Source of the DNA: Gemmatimonadota bacterium
GTDB taxonomy: Bacteria; Gemmatimonadota; Gemmatimonadetes; Longimicrobiales; Gaopeijiaceae
Assembly: GCA_030618065.1 (NCBI GenBank)
Contig: JAUXEE010000042.1
Coordinates: 1 to 9,585, forward strand
Direction of reading: 5' to 3'
DNA length: 9,585 nt
Both the position numbers and the translations under genes were made by a program. The stretch's first letter is position 1; each line of letters starts with the position of its first letter. This document shows positions 6,713-9,585 of the stretch, one piece after another. Under the pieces are notes generated by a model. The model saw only the letters and a program-made list of their open reading frames with translations, had not been told where the DNA came from and did no database searches.

Positions 6713-9222
6713 GATCCATGGCGAAGAAGGACAAGGAAGGGCAGGAAACGAGGAAGAAGCCTGATGGTCCGGGGAAGGGGACCGGAGGGAGTGGAAGTCA
6801 TGATCTGACCCTTCCGAAGTGGTTCCCGGCTGTCCTCTATGGGGCCGTGACTCTCCTTCTCTTTCGGAAGTTCGTCTTTTCGGGCCAGATGCTCCTGGGG
6901 CAGGACACCCTCTCCCTGGGCTTTGTGGCCCGGGATTTCTTCGCCCAGGCCCTCCGGCAGGGGACATTCCCCCTCTGGAACCCCATTATCCTTGGAGGAA
7001 CGCCCTTTCTGGACTCCCTGGCTGGGGGGGACTCCCTCTACCCCACCTCCCTCCTCCTCGTGCTTATGGAGCCCTTCAGGGCCCTGGGTTGGAAGCTGGT
7101 TCTGCATGTCTTCGCAGCGGGTTTATTCACCTACGGGTGGATCCTGGCCCTGGGCCGATCCCGAGCCGCCGCCCTCCTGTGTGGCCTGGCCTACCTCCTG
7201 GCTCCTTTCATGGTGACCCTGGTCTATCCAGGGCATGACGGGAAACTATTCGTAACGGCCCTCACTCCCCTCCTCTATTGGGCGACGGAACGGGCCCTGG
7301 CCGGGGGGCGCCTACGCGCTTTCGGGGGCATGTCCCTCGTCATCGGGTTGGTCATTCTTACCACCCACTTCCAGCAGGCGTACTTCCTTTTCGGGTCCGT
7401 TGGAGTGTACGCCATGGTTCGGGTGCTGCTCCTCTGGAAGACCGGCCTTCCGCCCAGGCTTTCGGCCGCCCGTTTCGGGCTCTTCTTGACCTTTTCGGTA
7501 TTGGGGGCCGGGGTGGCCGCCATCCAACTGATTCCGGCCGTCAACTACGTCACGGAGTTCTCCCGCCGGACGGTGACCACCACCCAGGCCTCCGAGGAGG
7601 AGGGCGTCGCCTATTCCTCCTCCTGGTCACTCCACCCCGAAGAGGTGGCTTCTCTGGTGGTCCCGGAGTTCGTCGGAAGCAGCGCTGGGGGAGCCGAGTG
7701 GGCCACCGGTACCTATTGGGGCAGGAACGTCTTCAAGCTCAACCACGAATATGCCGGGCTGGTGGTGCTGTTGTTGGCTGCCTTGGCCTTTTTCGGGGCT
7801 CCGGCTCGGGGAATTCGCCTGACTTTTGTCGGGATGGGAGGGATCGCCCTCCTTTTCGCCCTGGGGGCCCATACCCCGGTGTGGCGGGTGTTCTATGAGG
7901 TTCTGCCGGGGATCTCCCTCTTTCGGGCCCCCTCCATTTCCGCGTTCCTCTTCGGGTTCGGGGCGGTGACCCTCATGGCCTTCGGGGTGGATCGGGTTTT
8001 GGGGCTGGGGGGATCAGGGGGAGATCGAGGCATCCGTTGGTTCCTGGCTGGAGCTACCGGGGTTCTCTTCCTCGGGACCCTTCTGGCATCTTCCGGATTC
8101 CTCACTTCGGCCTGGGTTTCCCTCCTCTACGCCGATATGGACCCGGGGAAGGGGGAAGCCCTGGCTCGAGCCCAGGAGTTCATCACCCGGGGATTCATGG
8201 TGGCCACCCTCCTCACGGGGGCGACGCTGGGGCTGGTCTGGGCCGCCCAGAGCAGGAAGATCCCAAAAGGGGCATGGGTTCTGGGGATGGGGCTCCTGCT
8301 GGTCGTGGATCTTGGGCGAGTGGACGACGCCTTTATCCAGACCATGGACTTTCATGCGTGGGCCGCGGCCGATCCCAACACCCGGTACCTCCTGGAGCAG
8401 AAGGACAGCGAGGATCCCTTCAAGGTTTTGGCCATGGGGGGACAGGTCGGATTCGGCCAGGACATCATGCCCGGCATGCACGGCCTGGAGCTCGCGGCCG
8501 GGCATCATCCCAATGACCTGGCCCGGTACCGGGAAGTCATCGGCATGGTGGGGAGCGGGGTTCCTGCGAATCTGATCAATCCAGCGACCCTCGAACTCAA
8601 CTCTGCGCTTCTCTCCATCCTGAACGTCCGCTACGTGATCTGGCCCGTGTACCGTTTTGGCGGGTTGCCGGTGGGAGATCCGGTCATGGCCACCACCCTG
8701 GATGGCGAAAGGACGTTCGAGGCAGTGTATGAAATACCGACACTCCCCCGAGCCCGATTGGTGGGAGAGGCGGTGGTGTTAAGTGACAATGAGGTAGTAC
8801 CTTACTTGCTTTCCCCCGATTTCCGACCAGCCGAGGAAGTGGTGCTGGCAGAGGACTCCCCCATAGCCTTGCCGGGTGGGCCCGTGGACGGGGAGGTTCA
8901 TTGGGTGGAGAGGGGTCCGAACCGCCTCCGACTCCAGGTTCGGAGTGATTCTCCGGCCCTCCTGGTCCTGGCCGACAACTGGTATCCGGCCTGGAATGCC
9001 GTGGTGAGGGGGGAGGAGGCTCCGGTGCTCAGGGCCAACCACACCCTCCGGGCCGTCCCCGTGCCACCCGGAGAGAGCGAGGTGGAGATCTTCTTCGATG
9101 CAGGCACGCTGAGGGGACCCTTCCTGATCAGCTTGGCCTCCCTGGTCCTCCTGGGCGGGGCCCTCTTTTTCCGCCGGGGGCAGGGAGATGATGAGGCCTG
9201 GGGTGGCGAGGGAGCCTCGTGA
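6709..9222 (+). CDS. YfhO-family multi-spanning membrane protein, probable GT-C-like glycosyltransferase
   Basis: The 837-residue protein has a basic, Gly/Lys-rich cytoplasmic N-terminus (1-35), then a first membrane helix (about 38-57). An outer loop follows with acidic residues D66 and D76 (GQDTLSLGFVARDFF) and PLWNPIILGGTPF, the arrangement seen in GT-C enzymes, where loop-1 acids act in catalysis. Many further hydrophobic helices run to about residue 540, interrupted by the loop with LHPEEVASLVVPEFVG and YWGRNVF. A long beta-rich soluble part (about 545-798) carries the YfhO-like motifs SILNVRYVIWP, LVLADNWYPAWNAVV and LRAVPVPPGESEVEI, then a last helix (803-821). In Bacillus, YfhO transfers GlcNAc from a polyprenyl phosphate to lipoteichoic acid; here the acceptor is unknown. 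The start is either 6709 (ATGA overlap) or 6718 (better ribosome-site spacing), a difference of three residues. A family-level call is secure; the transferase activity is inferred. Confidence 0.85.
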   Translation: MRSMAKKDKEGQETRKKPDGPGKGTGGSGSHDLTLPKWFPAVLYGAVTLLLFRKFVFSGQMLLGQDTLSLGFVARDFFAQALRQGTFPLWNPIILGGTPFLDSLAGGDSLYPTSLLLVLMEPFRALGWKLVLHVFAAGLFTYGWILALGRSRAAALLCGLAYLLAPFMVTLVYPGHDGKLFVTALTPLLYWATERALAGGRLRAFGGMSLVIGLVILTTHFQQAYFLFGSVGVYAMVRVLLLWKTGLPPRLSAARFGLFLTFSVLGAGVAAIQLIPAVNYVTEFSRRTVTTTQASEEEGVAYSSSWSLHPEEVASLVVPEFVGSSAGGAEWATGTYWGRNVFKLNHEYAGLVVLLLAALAFFGAPARGIRLTFVGMGGIALLFALGAHTPVWRVFYEVLPGISLFRAPSISAFLFGFGAVTLMAFGVDRVLGLGGSGGDRGIRWFLAGATGVLFLGTLLASSGFLTSAWVSLLYADMDPGKGEALARAQEFITRGFMVATLLTGATLGLVWAAQSRKIPKGAWVLGMGLLLVVDLGRVDDAFIQTMDFHAWAAADPNTRYLLEQKDSEDPFKVLAMGGQVGFGQDIMPGMHGLELAAGHHPNDLARYREVIGMVGSGVPANLINPATLELNSALLSILNVRYVIWPVYRFGGLPVGDPVMATTLDGERTFEAVYEIPTLPRARLVGEAVVLSDNEVVPYLLSPDFRPAEEVVLAEDSPIALPGGPVDGEVHWVERGPNRLRLQVRSDSPALLVLADNWYPAWNAVVRGEEAPVLRANHTLRAVPVPPGESEVEIFFDAGTLRGPFLISLASLVLLGGALFFRRGQGDDEAWGGEGAS

Positions 9223-9585
9223 CGGAACGGGCCTCTTCCTCCTCTTCCTCCTCCGGCCTCATTCGTGTGGGGAAGCTCCTTCTTCAGCTTCTGCTCACGG
9301 GGGCCCTGACCTGGTTCATCCTGGAGGCCGTCGGCTTCAGCCTGGCAGAGCTGGGAGCCTTCGAACTATCCAATCTGACGGTCAACTGGGGCCTCCTGGG
9401 CCTCTCCTCCCTGGTTCTTCTCCTGGCATACCTCTATTTCGCCGGCCTTTGGGGTCTCATGGTCCGTGAGATCGGAGGGTACGAGGTAGGGTTCGTGCCC
9501 TCCCTGAGGGTCTTTTTCACCGCGAATCTGGGACGATACCTTCCCGGGAAGGTCTGGCAGATCGCCGGGTTGGCCTACCTGGCCA
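9219..9585 (+). CDS. Flippase-like / LPG-synthase TM-domain (YbhN/AglD-type) membrane protein, 5' part
   Basis: The frame begins with GTG at 9219, overlapping the YfhO stop (GTGA), and stays open to the window end, giving 122 codons. After a short N-terminus with seven consecutive serines (residues 6-12) come two hydrophobic segments (about 19-45 with LLLQLLLTGALTWFILEAVG, and 58-78 with LLGLSSLVLLLAYLYFAGLW). The stretch VFFTANLGRYLPGKVWQIAG (about 97-116) follows. The N-L-G-R-Y-L/I-P-G-K-V-W motif is characteristic of the lysylphosphatidylglycerol synthase TM / UPF0104 family, whose members are often found in glycan loci and are suspected of moving lipid-linked sugars across membranes. An alternative start is the GTG at 9267, after the serine run. 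The C-terminal two thirds are missing, so membrane topology and exact subfamily cannot be judged. Confidence 0.75.
   Translation, partial: MTERASSSSSSSGLIRVGKLLLQLLLTGALTWFILEAVGFSLAELGAFELSNLTVNWGLLGLSSLVLLLAYLYFAGLWGLMVREIGGYEVGFVPSLRVFFTANLGRYLPGKVWQIAGLAYLA
9232..9254 (+). repeat. Pyrimidine-only 9-base direct repeat encoding polyserine
   Basis: CCTCTTCCT occurs twice in tandem (9232-9240 and 9241-9249), followed by a partial third copy CCTCC. The 23-base tract contains only C and T on this strand. It lies inside the N-terminal codons of the flippase-like gene, where it encodes most of a run of seven serines. A gain or loss of one unit would keep the reading frame. Confidence 0.7.

Noticed and set aside
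5513..6967. 484-codon open frame on the minus strand
   Set aside because: It lies opposite wecB, the GT4 and the YfhO start, all with strong motifs. Its translation is Pro/Gly/Arg/His-rich low-complexity sequence with no recognisable domain.
7024..7030. Run of seven G in the YfhO gene as a possible frameshift site
   Set aside because: The frame continues normally on both sides with YfhO-like sequence (LDSLAGGDSLYP), so neither a sequencing error nor programmed slippage is indicated.
9188..9469. 93-codon + strand frame at the window end
   Set aside because: It is out of frame with the flippase-like gene that starts at 9219, and its product is Pro/Gly/Arg-rich and unrecognisable. The frame from 9219 carries the NLGRYLPGKVW motif.

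Overview
The window is GC-rich (about 60% by eye) and almost entirely coding. Eight genes lie head to tail on the + strand, with no gap over 10 bases and four or five junctions that overlap by 4 bases (ATGA or GTGA). I see no tRNA, rRNA, CRISPR array, mobile element, terminator or convincing promoter. An OstA/LptA-like protein and LptB point to a diderm (Gram-negative-type) bacterium that exports LPS. The adjacent lptB-rpoN pair is familiar from Proteobacteria. However, the multi-repeat OstA-like protein, the acidic RpoN and the absence of hpf/ptsN after rpoN suggest another phylum. My low-confidence guess is Gemmatimonadota or a relative.

Layout: (1) bases 2-1117, the 3' end of an OstA/LptA-like periplasmic LPS-transport protein whose start lies upstream; (2) 1114-1944, lptB, the ATPase of the LPS export machine; (3) 1941-3449, rpoN, sigma-54; (4) 3458-4408, a membrane-anchored family 2 glycosyltransferase of the polyprenyl-phosphate sugar synthase type; (5) 4419-5609, wecB, a UDP-GlcNAc 2-epimerase; (6) 5606-6712, a GT4-type glycosyltransferase; (7) 6709-9222, a large YfhO-family membrane protein; (8) 9219 to the window end, the start of a multi-spanning protein resembling the LPG-synthase TM / flippase-like (YbhN/AglD) family. 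Gene 8 is open at the window edge.

The window falls into two blocks joined by rpoN. The first moves LPS to the outer membrane. The second looks like a surface-glycan or glycolipid locus: WecB could supply UDP-ManNAc, the GT2 could load a sugar onto a polyprenyl phosphate, the last gene could flip or move the lipid-linked sugar, and YfhO (GT-C-like) could transfer it to an acceptor outside the cytoplasmic membrane. This parallels the CsbB/GtcA/YfhO logic known for lipoteichoic acid glycosylation in Bacillus, but here it sits in an LPS-type organism beside lpt genes. That pathway reading is an inference from family membership and gene order. It is the most interesting idea in the window, but nothing in the sequence proves the substrate or the acceptor.
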